Positions 9,214-18,700 of a DNA stretch of 64,000 nucleotides are shown in pieces. This DNA is from Actinosynnema sp. ALI-1.44. Its GTDB lineage: Bacteria > Actinomycetota > Actinomycetes > Mycobacteriales > Pseudonocardiaceae. The notes under the pieces were generated by a model. That model had not been told where the DNA came from. It did no database searches and was given only the letters and a program-made list of their open reading frames with translations. Location: assembly GCF_001984155.1 (NCBI RefSeq), contig NZ_MTQO01000029.1, positions 1 to 64,000 of the forward strand. Direction: 5' to 3'. The stretch's first letter is position 1. Every line of letters begins with the position of its first letter. A program made the position numbers and the translations under genes.

Positions 9214-9638
9214 CGGGTCTCCTCCTCATCGGTGGCGGGATTGGTGGGCGCGGGGCTTTCGCTGACGTACAGGACATTGCCGTCCGGATCGCGGAAGTCG
9301 AACATGGGCGGCACTCCTGGCCAGCGCAGCAGTTCGTCGACGTCCACACCGTCATTCGACAGTTGGGCGTGCAACGCCGACGCGTCCTCGGTCGTGAAGC
9401 GGATCCCGGTGTCCACGCCCGCGAACTGCGCCTCACGGGCCGGGGTCAACGCGACGGTCACGGTGGACCTCGGCGGACGCAGGTCGATCCAGCGGCCACC
9501 GAACTGCCCGATCGGTGCGTCCATCAGCTTCTCGAAGCCGAGGACGCCGACGTAGAACTCCAGCGCCCGGTCCTGATCGCTGACCGGGATGCCGACGGTT
9601 CGCACCGCGTCGATGCGTGCCCGCTGCCGGTTGGTCAT
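9210..9638 (-). CDS. VOC family (glyoxalase/bleomycin-resistance-like) protein
   Basis: This 142-residue vicinal-oxygen-chelate fold protein has the typical opening TVGIPVSDQDRALEFYVGVL. A later strand, FTTEDASALHAQLSNDGVDV, leads to the C-terminal signature FDFRDPDGNVLYVSES. The ATG at 9638 was chosen because GAGAGGAAAG lies a few bases upstream; the frame extends 15 codons further without a ribosome site. It is the first gene of a two-gene leftward operon with the DUF1761-like membrane protein. VOC proteins include glyoxalases, dioxygenases and antibiotic-binding proteins; which applies here is not evident. Confidence 0.87.
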   Translation of the reverse strand: MTNRQRARIDAVRTVGIPVSDQDRALEFYVGVLGFEKLMDAPIGQFGGRWIDLRPPRSTVTVALTPAREAQFAGVDTGIRFTTEDASALHAQLSNDGVDVDELLRWPGVPPMFDFRDPDGNVLYVSESPAPTNPATDEEETR

Positions 9639-9815
9639 GATTTCTTTCCTCTCCCGTGGAAGCCGTGTCGTTGCTCGCTCCATCTTCGGCAGGAGTTCCT
9701 GGTGGGAACAACGGCGCCGCGCTCACCGCATCGGTAAGCGTGGCTCAACGATGGGGTGAGCCAACGGTTGTTGTTCGGGTTGGGGCGGGTCGTTCAGGCT
9801 GGACGGGTGCAGAGC

Positions 9816-11117
9816 ATGTGGTTGACCAACGCCCGGGTGTTCGACGCGACCGGGGCCGCCGCCCGTGACGGCCGGGCGATTCTGATCGAGGACGGGTTGA
9901 TCGCCGCGGAGGACCGCGCCGGTGCCGTGCCCGACGACGCGGAAGTGATCGACCTGGCCGGACGCACTGTCCTGCCGGGACTGATCGACGCGCACGCGCA
10001 CGTCTTCGCCACCCCGCCGACGCCCGATGACGGCGCAGAACCGCTCTGGCCGGGGACGGCAGCGCACTTCGTGGCCGCCGACTTGCGGAAAGCCCTGCGG
10101 ATGGGTTTCACGACCCTGCGGGACGTCGGCTCGTACGGCGACGACGTGGTCACCGTCCGTCAAGCCGTGCGATACGGGGCTTTCCGCGGGCCGCGCCTGC
10201 TGACCTGTGGCCGAATCGTGTCGGCGACAGCGCCCGGCGGACGTTTCTTCGACGGCATGTACCGCGAGGCGGACGGGCCGGACGAGGTGCGCAAGGCAGT
10301 CCGCGAACAAGTGCGCCGCGGTGCGGACTTCATCAAGGTGATGTCCACCGGTGCCCGTTCGGTCGAACTGGAGGATCCCCATCCCGCTCAGCTGACTGGC
10401 CCCGAGGTCGCCGCGTTGGTCGACGAGGCACACCGGCTCGGTTTCCGGGTGGCCGCGCACGCCGAGGGTTTGGCCGGGACCGAACTCGCCATCCGGTTCG
10501 GTGCCGACACGATCGAGCACGGCATGTACCTCAACCAGCGACCCGACCTGCTCGACAGGATGGCTGCGGCAGGCCAGGTCCTCGTGCCCACGCTGTCCTG
10601 CTACTACGGTGTCGCGTCCGGACAGTGGACCGCGCCCCTGATCCGGCTGGCCCGCCACAATCTGGCTGAGGCGTCACGCACTCTGCTCGCCGCGCGGGCC
10701 GCGGGCGTGCCCATCGCGCTCGGCCACGACTGGCAGCCGTTCTCCGACGCCGCGGTCGAGCTGACCCGCCTGGTCGAACACGGCATGACCACCCACGAGG
10801 CGCTGCTCGCCGCCACCGCGACCGGCGCCCGCGCGCTTGGCCTGGACGACCGGCTCGGCACCGTCCAGCCCGGCAAGCTCGCCGACCTCGTCGTCGTCGA
10901 CGGCGACCCGCTGGCCGACCCGGCGTTGCTCCGCGAGCGGGACCGGATCTGGCTGGTCCTTCAGCGGGGCGACCCGGTCGCCGGAGCCGCGTTCGACAGC
11001 TCGGCGGCGATCGCGGCGAACGCCCGGACCGCCGCGGACTCCCGCTCGGTCACCCACACCAGCGCGCTCTCCAGCGCGGGAAAGCCGCGAAGCGGAACCA
11101 CCGAGACCCCGGGATGA
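9816..11117 (+). CDS. Amidohydrolase family protein (second copy)
   Basis: This metal-dependent hydrolase belongs to the same group as the gene at 5324. LPGLIDAHAHVF gives the HxH pair, TTLRDVGSYG and DFIKVMSTGARS follow, and VAAHAEGLAG, TIEHGMYLN and ALGHDW give the remaining metal ligands. I prefer the ATG at 9816 (GGACGG about 11 bases upstream); a GTG at 9807 or the ATG at 9756 are possible. The last 50 or so codons overlap the convergent LysR gene by 157 bases, and the family's usual end is before that, near DRIWLVLQRGDPV. Either the extended tail is real or the original stop was lost. It stands alone. Confidence 0.83.
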   Translation: MWLTNARVFDATGAAARDGRAILIEDGLIAAEDRAGAVPDDAEVIDLAGRTVLPGLIDAHAHVFATPPTPDDGAEPLWPGTAAHFVAADLRKALRMGFTTLRDVGSYGDDVVTVRQAVRYGAFRGPRLLTCGRIVSATAPGGRFFDGMYREADGPDEVRKAVREQVRRGADFIKVMSTGARSVELEDPHPAQLTGPEVAALVDEAHRLGFRVAAHAEGLAGTELAIRFGADTIEHGMYLNQRPDLLDRMAAAGQVLVPTLSCYYGVASGQWTAPLIRLARHNLAEASRTLLAARAAGVPIALGHDWQPFSDAAVELTRLVEHGMTTHEALLAATATGARALGLDDRLGTVQPGKLADLVVVDGDPLADPALLRERDRIWLVLQRGDPVAGAAFDSSAAIAANARTAADSRSVTHTSALSSAGKPRSGTTETPG

Positions 11118-11854
11118 CTGTAGTAGTCCCCGAGGGTGGCCACCGTGGGGTGCACGATCTCCCCACGAGCCACCAGGGACAGCACCTCGACCATCCGCCC
11201 CTCGCGGTGCCGTCCGACCGGTCCGGGATAGAGCACCTCCAGTGTCTCCGGGGGAACCACGTCCGTCGCGTCGACCATCTGGAACGCCTCGAGGTCCGCT
11301 GCGGTGGCATGGCCGCGCTCGGCCAGCGGATGTCCAACGCGGACCGCGACCGCGCGGTCGTCACGCATCACAACCGGCCCTACCGTCAGATCCGGTTGCC
11401 GAACCGGCAACCAGTGCGCCACCAGGTCCAGCTCACCGCGTCGGAGCCGGTTGAGCGCCTCACCGGGAAACGCCTCGTACACGTCGACCTCACACCCCGG
11501 GTGCGCCGTCGTGAACTGCCGAACGATCTCCGCGAACACCGGTCCGCCCGCCACGAAGTTCAACAGGCTGATCCGCAACGTCCCGGTGATCCCCGACGCC
11601 GTCTCCCTGGCCTCACCGAACGCCCGGTGGATCTCCTCGTAGGCCGGACGAAGCCGATCCCGCAACCGCTCACCCAACGACGTCAGCCGCACCTGCCGCG
11701 ACGTCCGCTCGAACAAGGCCCCGCCGACCCGTGACTCCAACACGCGCACTGTCTGGCTGATCCGCGACGACGACAGGTACAACCGCTCCGCTGTCCGGCC
11801 GAAATGCAACTCGTCGGCCAGAACCAGGAAGATCTCGATCTCGCGGAGCTCCAC
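10961..11854 (-). CDS. LysR family transcriptional regulator
   Basis: This regulator has an N-terminal LysR winged HTH, VELREIEIFLVLADELHFGR followed by TAERLYLSSSRISQTVRVLE. Its effector domain includes GTLRISLLNFVAGGPVFAEI and GCEVDVYEAFPGEAL. The GTG at 11854 (or 11857) is chosen because a LysR protein normally starts just before this HTH; the longer frame to 12028 is low-complexity and reads into the neighbouring region. Length is about 297 residues, normal for the family. It converges on, and overlaps by 157 bases, the amidohydrolase at 9816, and is divergent from the carrier-like ORF at 12031. The target genes could be either side. Confidence 0.86.
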   Translation of the reverse strand: MELREIEIFLVLADELHFGRTAERLYLSSSRISQTVRVLESRVGGALFERTSRQVRLTSLGERLRDRLRPAYEEIHRAFGEARETASGITGTLRISLLNFVAGGPVFAEIVRQFTTAHPGCEVDVYEAFPGEALNRLRRGELDLVAHWLPVRQPDLTVGPVVMRDDRAVAVRVGHPLAERGHATAADLEAFQMVDATDVVPPETLEVLYPGPVGRHREGRMVEVLSLVARGEIVHPTVATLGDYYSHPGVSVVPLRGFPALESALVWVTERESAAVRAFAAIAAELSNAAPATGSPR

Positions 11855-12030
11855 CACACCATCCCGCCCGTCCCTGACACCTGTTGACGTCGGCCGAAGT
11901 GTAGAACGCAAGACGAAGCCCGGCTCCAGGTCGGGTTGGCGGCGATCAAGCGCGTCATCTCGGCGGTGAGCCCGCGACGATCTTGGCGTGACCAAACTTT
12001 CGTCAGCGCGCAAGGCGCTCAGGGTCACTT

Positions 12031-12222
12031 GTGGACGGTCGGCTGCCGGGTCCGCTGGGACGCTCGCTGGACCAGGTCATGAAGATCCGGCGAGACCTGC
12101 TGGGGGTCGGCGAAGCGCGTGCCGAGCCGGACTTCTTCGACCTCAGTGGCGAGTCGTTGTTGTTCATCAGGATGGTGGCCGGAATCCGAGGGCACTTCGG
12201 TGCCCGCTCCCGGAGGGGGTGA
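12031..12222 (+). CDS. Truncated carrier-protein (PCP/ACP)-like ORF, possibly frameshifted
   Basis: This 63-codon frame contains a recognisable carrier-protein core. A helix, QVMKIRRDLLGVG, leads to DFFDLSGESLLFIRMVAGIR, which matches the 4'-phosphopantetheine attachment consensus of peptidyl carriers and keeps the attachment serine (GES). It stops soon after GHFG, where a normal domain has another 25 or so residues. The next frame continues with RCPLPEGVSGRALDRT, which resembles the missing last helix, so a one-base frameshift near 12195 is plausible. It lies upstream of the synthetase locus and may be a remnant of another NRPS or a stand-alone carrier. The start is a GTG without a strong ribosome site. 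Confidence 0.42.
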   Translation: MDGRLPGPLGRSLDQVMKIRRDLLGVGEARAEPDFFDLSGESLLFIRMVAGIRGHFGARSRRG

Positions 12223-12234
12223 GCGGTCGAGCTC

Positions 12235-12279
12235 TTGACAGAACTGTGTCGAGAGATAACTCTTGAGAGATGTCTCTCG
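12235..12279 (+). promoter_or_regulatory. Promoter/operator of the ArsR-type gene, probably leaderless
   Basis: A perfect -35 hexamer TTGACA is at 12235-12240, with AT-richer sequence (GATAACT) about 15 bases on. Transcription would then begin at or next to the ATG at 12270. The start is flanked by an inverted repeat, CGAGAGA (12250-12256) with TCTCTCG (12273-12279), and a nested CTCT-TG-AGAG lies at 12260-12269. This is the arrangement expected for autorepression by an ArsR-type protein. It is read from sequence only. Confidence 0.5.
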
Positions 12280-12890
12280 AAGAAGGGCCGGAGGCGGTGG
12301 AGCTGCGGTCGGTCACGGACGTGCGGACTCTTCGCGCGCTCACGCACCCCGTGCGCATCGCGTTGCTGGAGGCGTTGAGCCTGGGTGGCGCGATGACAGC
12401 CACCGAGGTCGGCGACCGTATCGGCGAATCACCGACGACCTGCTCGTTTCACCTGCGGCAGTTGGCGAAGTACGGATTCGTCGAAGAGGCAGGTGGTGGC
12501 AAGGGGCGGGCACGGCCGTGGCGGATGACCGCGATCGGGATGTCCATCGGATCGACCCCCGGCGACGCGGCGAGCGAGGTCGCGGCGAACGCGTTGACGC
12601 GCCTGGTGCGGGAGCGTCAACTCGACCGGCACCGGCAATGGCTGGAGACCAGGCGAACCTATCCTGAGCGCTGGCAGGACGCGGCCCAGAACAACGAGTT
12701 CGTGCTGTACTTGACCGCGGCGGAACTGGCGGAGCTGAACCAGGAGATCTCTGCGATGCTGCTGTCGCGGTTCCGCGAACGCCTCGACGATCCGGCACAA
12801 CGGCCCGGGGCGTCGCTGCCGGTCGAGATGCTGGTGTTCTCCTACCCGATCAGCGTCCCGGCAGGAGACGACGGCGAGAACGAGCGGTGA
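12270..12890 (+). CDS. ArsR-family winged-helix transcriptional regulator
   Basis: This 206-residue protein has an N-terminal ArsR/HTH_20-type winged helix: LRALTHPVRIALLEALSLGG, then AMTATEVGDRIGESPTTCSF, and HLRQLAKYGFVEEAGGGKGR. A C-terminal helical part of about 110 residues lacks metal-binding cysteines, so it probably senses a metabolite, not a metal. The ATG at 12270 has no separate ribosome site and sits at the predicted transcription start. Its stop overlaps the next gene's GTG (GTGA), so it is translationally coupled to the MFS exporter. It is the likely local repressor of the exporter and perhaps of the synthetase. Confidence 0.86.
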   Translation: MSLEEGPEAVELRSVTDVRTLRALTHPVRIALLEALSLGGAMTATEVGDRIGESPTTCSFHLRQLAKYGFVEEAGGGKGRARPWRMTAIGMSIGSTPGDAASEVAANALTRLVRERQLDRHRQWLETRRTYPERWQDAAQNNEFVLYLTAAELAELNQEISAMLLSRFRERLDDPAQRPGASLPVEMLVFSYPISVPAGDDGENER

Positions 12891-14164
12891 TTCGCGCTGT
12901 CGAACCTTTACGGCACCGGGGTTTTCGTTTCCTGGTAGCCGGTCAGCTCGCCTCCAACGTGGGCGACGTGTGCTATGCGGTGGCCCTGCCCTGGTACGTC
13001 CTCAGTGCGGGCGGCGGGGCCCTCACTCTTGGTGTGGTCCTTGCCGCGTATGGCATTCCGCGCACACTTCTGCTGGCCGTCGGTGGTAAGGCCAGTGACC
13101 GTTGGCAGCCGTGGACGGTGATGATGGTGGCCGACGGCGTACGCGCGATCGGCGTCGCCGCGTTGGCTGTCGAGGCAGCCCTCGGACCGGCGCGAATCGG
13201 CATCATCGTTCCGATCGCGGCACTGGTCGGCGCGGGAACGGGATTCTTCCTGCCAGGGTCGTTCGCCATCGTCCCCACCCTGCTGCCCGACAAGGATCTG
13301 CAAGCCGGCAACGCATTGGCGTCCGGCGGTACCCAATTGGCGGCGCTGACAGGGCCCGCGCTCGGTGGAGTCCTGGTCGCCTGTCTGGGCCCGGCGCCCG
13401 CGTTCGCGATCGACGCGGCCACCTTCGTCGTCTCGGCGCTGTCACTGCTGGGTGTTCGTTCCGCACAGCGACACACCACCCGCGGGAGGCGCGAGGAACC
13501 GAGCTTCGTAGGGCTGCGCGCGCTGATACGTGCCATCCCGATTCTGCCGTTCGGGCTGGCGGCCACCGCCGCCGCCAACCTCGGATTGGGCGGCCTGAGC
13601 GAAGTGGCGTTGCCGTCGCTGGTGCGAGACACGTTACAGACCAACGCCACCTTCTACGGCGGACTGCTCGCCGCCATCGCCGCGGGCGCGTTGGTCGGGA
13701 CGCTGGTCGCTGGCCAAGTTCGTTCGCCACCTCGTCCCGCCGTCTTCGCGTCGTGTGCGTTTCTCCTCCAAGCGGCCACGCTCGCCGTCGCGCCATATCC
13801 GAACAGCACGTGGGCGCTCGGTGTGGCGATGGTGATCGTCGGCCTCAGCAACGGCTTCGCGAACGTCCTGATGATCACGACGTTCCAGCGATCGATTCCA
13901 CCCGCCCTGCTCGGCCGCGCGAGCGGAGTGTTGCTGCTGGCCAGCTTCGGAGTCCTGCCGATCTCGGTCGCACTGGCGGGTTTCGTGGTGGACGAGATCG
14001 GACCGGCTCCGTTCTTCCCAGTGGCCGCGGCGATTCTGGCCGCCGCCAACCTCGCCGCACTCTGCCAACGCCGCTGGCGCGCGTTGGGGACAGCCGATCA
14101 GTCCGACTGGTCTGCTTCCCGCACACGGGTGGCGTCGCCCAATCCCGCCGAACTGCGGAATTAG
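12887..14164 (+). CDS. MFS exporter (MFS_3/enterobactin-exporter-like)
   Basis: This 425-residue, 12-helix transporter opens with LVAGQLASNVGDVCYAVALP and has the between-helices basic motif GGKASDRWQP. LPDKDLQAGNALASGGTQL is typical of the MFS_3 group of drug and siderophore exporters. The GTG start overlaps the ArsR-type gene by 4 bases. Two TTA (leucine) codons are visible, at 12908 and 13634. Position and family suggest efflux of, or self-protection from, the product of the synthetase downstream, controlled by the coupled ArsR-type repressor. The substrate is inferred from context only. Confidence 0.85.
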   Translation: MIRAVEPLRHRGFRFLVAGQLASNVGDVCYAVALPWYVLSAGGGALTLGVVLAAYGIPRTLLLAVGGKASDRWQPWTVMMVADGVRAIGVAALAVEAALGPARIGIIVPIAALVGAGTGFFLPGSFAIVPTLLPDKDLQAGNALASGGTQLAALTGPALGGVLVACLGPAPAFAIDAATFVVSALSLLGVRSAQRHTTRGRREEPSFVGLRALIRAIPILPFGLAATAAANLGLGGLSEVALPSLVRDTLQTNATFYGGLLAAIAAGALVGTLVAGQVRSPPRPAVFASCAFLLQAATLAVAPYPNSTWALGVAMVIVGLSNGFANVLMITTFQRSIPPALLGRASGVLLLASFGVLPISVALAGFVVDEIGPAPFFPVAAAILAAANLAALCQRRWRALGTADQSDWSASRTRVASPNPAELRN

Positions 14165-14538
14165 GGATGCCGGTGAGACCGGGAAATGGTGTGGGGGCGG
14201 TGCTTGTCGTTCGGCCAATCGTTCGAACACCAGGCGTGGAACCACGATGAGCGTCCCGAGCACCTGTCTGGTGGTCGATCTGTGGCACCGGAGACATCTA
14301 TGGCCGAACGAGTGGCGCTGGATATCCTGATCACGGAGATCCGTTCGATCATGGCCTGACTGACGCCGGGCCGAGGCGTCGGAGGTCTGTCTGTGGGGGG
14401 CATCGTGGTTGACGAATGTGGCTTGCGGCCCTGTCCGCACCTGTTACGTGTTCGCGCGTCGTCCCGTGGTCGTGACGCCTCCACATCCCGGCAACGCGGA
14501 GACCTTGGAGGGTCGGCTGTCTCGCCAAGAACGACAGC
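14165..14538. other. 374-base gap with a possible 19-codon ORF
   Basis: No normal gene is seen between the two exporters. A short frame at 14300-14359 (ATG to TGA, 19 residues, MAERVALDILITEIRSIMA) has GGAG 6 bases before its ATG and protein-like composition. It could be a leader peptide or a decayed gene end. The leftward frames here are shadows. No clear promoter or terminator was found. Confidence 0.35.
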
Positions 14539-15741
14539 ATGACAGCCACGTCGGCATCTGATGTGGGCTTCCGCTTCCGGTGCGTGGCAGGCGGATACGC
14601 GTTGTCCGCGGCTGGAAACTACCTCAACCTGGTCGCACTCAGTCTGTACACCTACGAGGTCACCGGCGGCGGCCTTGGCGTCGGACTGGTGATGGCGTTA
14701 CGGCTGGCAGCGGGAAGTCTGGGCGGGCTGGTCGCCGGTCGTCTGGTCGGTCGATTCGACCGCCGCAGGTTGATGATCGGCGCGGACCTCGTGCAGGCGG
14801 CTGCCATGACTGTGCTCGTGCTGTCCGCGCGGCACGTTGTCGTGCTCGCGGGAGTCGTTGTGTTGCTCGGCGCGGGAAACAGCTTGTTCACGGTGGCGTT
14901 GCGGACTTCTGTTCCGGAGATGGTCGGGCAGAGCGCCAGGGTGAAGGCGAATGGGTTGTTGGTCATCGCCAAGTCGTTCGCGACGGTGACGGGCTTTGGC
15001 GGCGCGGGTGTCGTAATCGGCTTCGGCGGTGTCGAAGCCGCGTTCGCGATGAACGCGGCCACGTTCCTGGTTTCCGCCCTCGCGATCACGATCGTTCGCC
15101 TGCGTACCGAGGATTCGGCGCCACAGCGCACTTCGGCCCGGGTGACCCTGGGCGCGTTGCCGTTCCTGCTGTTGGCGATGGTGGTCGTGCGCGGCATCGA
15201 CGCGCTGGCGTCGTCGTCGCACAACGTCGCGCTGTCTGTGTTGGCAGGCACGACGCAGGACGGCGCCGCGTTCCTGAGCCGGTTCTGGGTGGCGTGGGCT
15301 GTGGGGATCCTGCTGGCGCACCACGTCGTCAAGAGATATTGGAAACCGGCTTCGGGTGAGCGGATGTTCGCACTCGGCACCGGTGTGATGTCGATTTCCT
15401 TCGCGCTGGCGTTCACCTCACCGCCAACGCCGGTGTGGCTGTGCCTGGTCGCCATGGCCGGGTTCGCCGACGGTGTCACCGAGATCGCGTACACCTCGCG
15501 CCTGCAAGAGGAACCGGAGCGCAGGCGCGGTGGTTTGTTCGGGCTGTCCTCGGCCGCCGAGACAGCCGGTTTCGCTGTCGGCATGGTGGCCGCAGGTGCC
15601 TCGCTCGAGATCCTGCCCGCTGTCGTGGTCGTTGCGATGTTCCACGGCGTCGCACTGACCGCCGCAGCAGTTCTGCTGTTGCTGAAACACTGGGGGACAA
15701 GACATGACATGGCTATCGGGACCCGATCTGATCCTGACTGA
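14539..15741 (+). CDS. MFS transporter, second exporter of the synthetase locus
   Basis: This is a 400-residue MFS protein related in style to the gene at 12887. It opens with FRCVAGGYALSAAGNYLNLV, and the loop GRLVGRFDRRRLMIGADLVQ is the motif-A region. VVVLLGAGNSLFTVALRTSV follows. The ATG has only a weak ribosome site. The 3' end overlaps the synthetase gene by 38 bases, so the two are tightly linked and probably co-transcribed. A TTA codon lies at 14698. The likely role is export of the synthetase product. C-terminal helices end in a short charged tail. Confidence 0.84.
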   Translation: MTATSASDVGFRFRCVAGGYALSAAGNYLNLVALSLYTYEVTGGGLGVGLVMALRLAAGSLGGLVAGRLVGRFDRRRLMIGADLVQAAAMTVLVLSARHVVVLAGVVVLLGAGNSLFTVALRTSVPEMVGQSARVKANGLLVIAKSFATVTGFGGAGVVIGFGGVEAAFAMNAATFLVSALAITIVRLRTEDSAPQRTSARVTLGALPFLLLAMVVVRGIDALASSSHNVALSVLAGTTQDGAAFLSRFWVAWAVGILLAHHVVKRYWKPASGERMFALGTGVMSISFALAFTSPPTPVWLCLVAMAGFADGVTEIAYTSRLQEEPERRRGGLFGLSSAAETAGFAVGMVAAGASLEILPAVVVVAMFHGVALTAAAVLLLLKHWGTRHDMAIGTRSDPD

Positions 15742-18700
15742 GGACGACCCGCGCGACGTCGTCGGCGCCCTGCGGCGGGCCGCTGAATCGCACCCGGATG
15801 CCGGGGTGATGGTGGTCGCGGACGGTGTGCGTCGTCTGATCACCTACCCGCAACTGCTGGCACAGGCGTGTCGGATCCTGACGGGGCTGCGCGCACACGG
15901 TGTGCGGCAAGGGGATCATGTCGTGCTCTCCGGCCTCGCGCTCGCGGACTTCTTCCCTGCGCTCTGGGCGTGCGTACTCGGCGGCATCACGCCTGCCGCG
16001 GTCGCTGATCCCGCGGATGAGGGTGGACCGGCCATGGAGCGCCTGCGGCACACATGGCGCCTGCTCGGTGAGCCGTTGGTGATCGCGAACGCTGTACCTG
16101 CGTCGTTCGCGTCGAGCGCTGTGGTCACGGTGGCCTCCTGTCTGCGATACGAGCCCGCGGTCGAGTTCGCCGATGTCGATGACGACGACGTCGTGGTCCT
16201 GATGCTGTCGTCGGGGAGCACCGGCCAGCCGAAGGCCGCGCAGCTCACCCAGCGAGCACTGGTCCGGTTCGCGGCCAGCACCAGGCGCCTTCTCGATGTG
16301 CGGCCCGGTGACGTCAGCCTCAACTGGCTACCGCTCGACCACAGCGGCGCGTTCCTGCTCTCGCACCTGGTGGAGGTGTTCGCGGGCTGCACCAACGTGC
16401 ACGCGCCGACGTCGTACGTGCTGGCTGATCCCACTCGCTGGCTCGACCTGATCGCTGAGCACCGTGCGAACCACAGTTGGGCACCCATGTTCGCCTACCA
16501 GCTCGTGGCGGACGCGGTGACCGACCAGACGTGGGACCTGTCGTGCGTGCGCACGTTGCTGTGTGGCGGCGAACAAATCATGTTGCCGGTGCTCGACCGG
16601 TTCATGGACGCGGTCGGCGTCGGCCCCGGTTGCATCGTGCCTGCGTGGGGCATGGCCGAGACGACGACTGCGATCACGTACGGCCGGCTCGCCGACCCCC
16701 ACGCCGTGCACCGCGTCCGCAAGTCCAGCCTTGGCGGAGAGCTCCTCTACGCCGACGACGACACGCCTGAGCATGACGTGTCCACGTTCGTCGCCGTCGG
16801 TCCACCGGCACACGAAACGCGCCTGCGTGTCGTCGATGACCGCGGCGTTGTCCTACCGGACAGGCACATCGGCAGGTTGCACATCAGCTCGCCGCGCGTC
16901 ACACCCGGCTACCTCAACGACCCTGCTGCGACCGCGGCCGCGTTCAGCGAGCCGGACTGGCTGGACACCGGTGATCTCGCCTTCCTGTCCGACGGACAGC
17001 TCGTGATCACCGGCAGGCACAAGGACGTGATCGTCCTCAAGGGCCACAACCACTTCGCCCACGAGATCGAGCAGGTCGCCGCGACCGCGCCCGGCGTGCG
17101 ACCGGGTGAGGTCGCCGCGTGTGGCGTACCGGACGAGCGGAGCGGCACGGAGCAACTCGCGATCTTCTTCGTCGGCGGTGATGACGACAACCGGACGGCC
17201 CAGGCGATCCGTCGAGTTCTGCACCAGCGGCTGAGGCTGACCGCGGCGCACGTCGTCGCGGTGGCGGAGCTACCGAGGACGCCGTCGGGCAAGGTGCAGC
17301 GCGCGAAGTTGCGGGACCGCCTGGTGGTCGACACCCTGGGCGTGGTAGCCGAGAGCGTCGCCGCGGTGCTGGGCATGCCAGTGGCCAGGAACAAGCCGTT
17401 CTACGAGGCTGGGTTGGACTCGGTACTGCTGGTGCGGTTGCGTGATCGGTTGGAGCGTGAGCTGGGCAGGGAGATCGCGCAGACTGCCCTCTTCGAACAC
17501 CCCACTGTCGAGGCGCTGACGGCCTACCTCGACGCGGTCGCCGTCGCCGCCGCACCCCGACCTGCGGAACCACCGCAGGACACCAGGATCGCGGTCATCG
17601 GAATGGCACTGCGTTTTCCCGGGGCGCGCTCGGTGGACGAGTTCTGGGCCAACCTCCGGGCCGGTGTCGACAGCGTCAGCGTGTTCGGCACCGACGATCC
17701 GGACCGCGTGCCGGTGATGGGTGTGCTCGAGGACGTGGACGCTTTCGACGCCGAGTTCTTCGGGATGAACGGGCGCGAAGCGGCGGTCACCGATCCGGCG
17801 CAGCGGCTGTTCCTCGAGGTGTGCTACCACGCGCTGGAGGACGCCGGTCACGCGGGCACGTCCGAGGTCGCCGGGGTGTTCGCCGGATCCGGCTCGAACC
17901 TGTACGGCCAGCAGGCGCGAGCGGCCGTGACCGGTGACTCGGCCGCCGCCATGCAGGCGGTCATCGGGCAGGCACCGGACTTCCTGGCGACCAGGGTCGC
18001 CTACCGGCTCGGCCTGACCGGACCCGCGATCGGCGTCCAGACGGCGTGCTCGACCTCGCTGGTCGCCGTGCACCTCGCGGTTCAGTCGCTGCTGGCCGGT
18101 GAGGTGGACATGGCACTGGCCGGAGCGGCCGCGGTGCACCTGCCGCAACAGTCCGGTTACCGCCGAGGCGCACCGCTCTCGCCCACGGGCCGCTGTCGTC
18201 CGTTCGACGCCGAGGCAGACGGCACGGTCGGCGGCAACGGCGTCGCCGCTGTCGTGCTCAAACGACTGGACCGGGCCATCGCCGACGGCGACACCGTGCA
18301 CGCTGTGCTCCTCGGCTCGGCGGTGAACAACGACGGTGCGAGCAAGGCGGGATTCTCCGCGCCGGGGGTGGCCGGTCAAGTCGACGTGATCCGACGAGCG
18401 TTGACCCGCTCGGGTGTCCGGGCGGACTCGATCTCGTACGTCGAGGCGCACGGGACCGGTACCGAACTGGGTGACCCGATCGAGTTCGAGGCTTTGACCC
18501 GCGCGTTCCGAGCGGACACCGAGCGGTCCGGCTTCTGCGCACTGGGGTCGGTGAAGGCGAACGTCGGGCACCTGGACAGTTGCGCCGGGATGGCCGGGCT
18601 GATCAAGACCGTGTTGATGCTGCGGCACGGTGAACTGGTCGCGACGCTCAACCTGAGCAGACCCAACCCCGGACTGCGCCTGGACGACAGCCCGTTCGTC

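Noticed and set aside
14161-14484. 107-codon leftward frame in the gap between exporters
   Set aside because: Composition is shadow-like, with many arginines, histidines and serines, and no ribosome site or homologous motif was seen.
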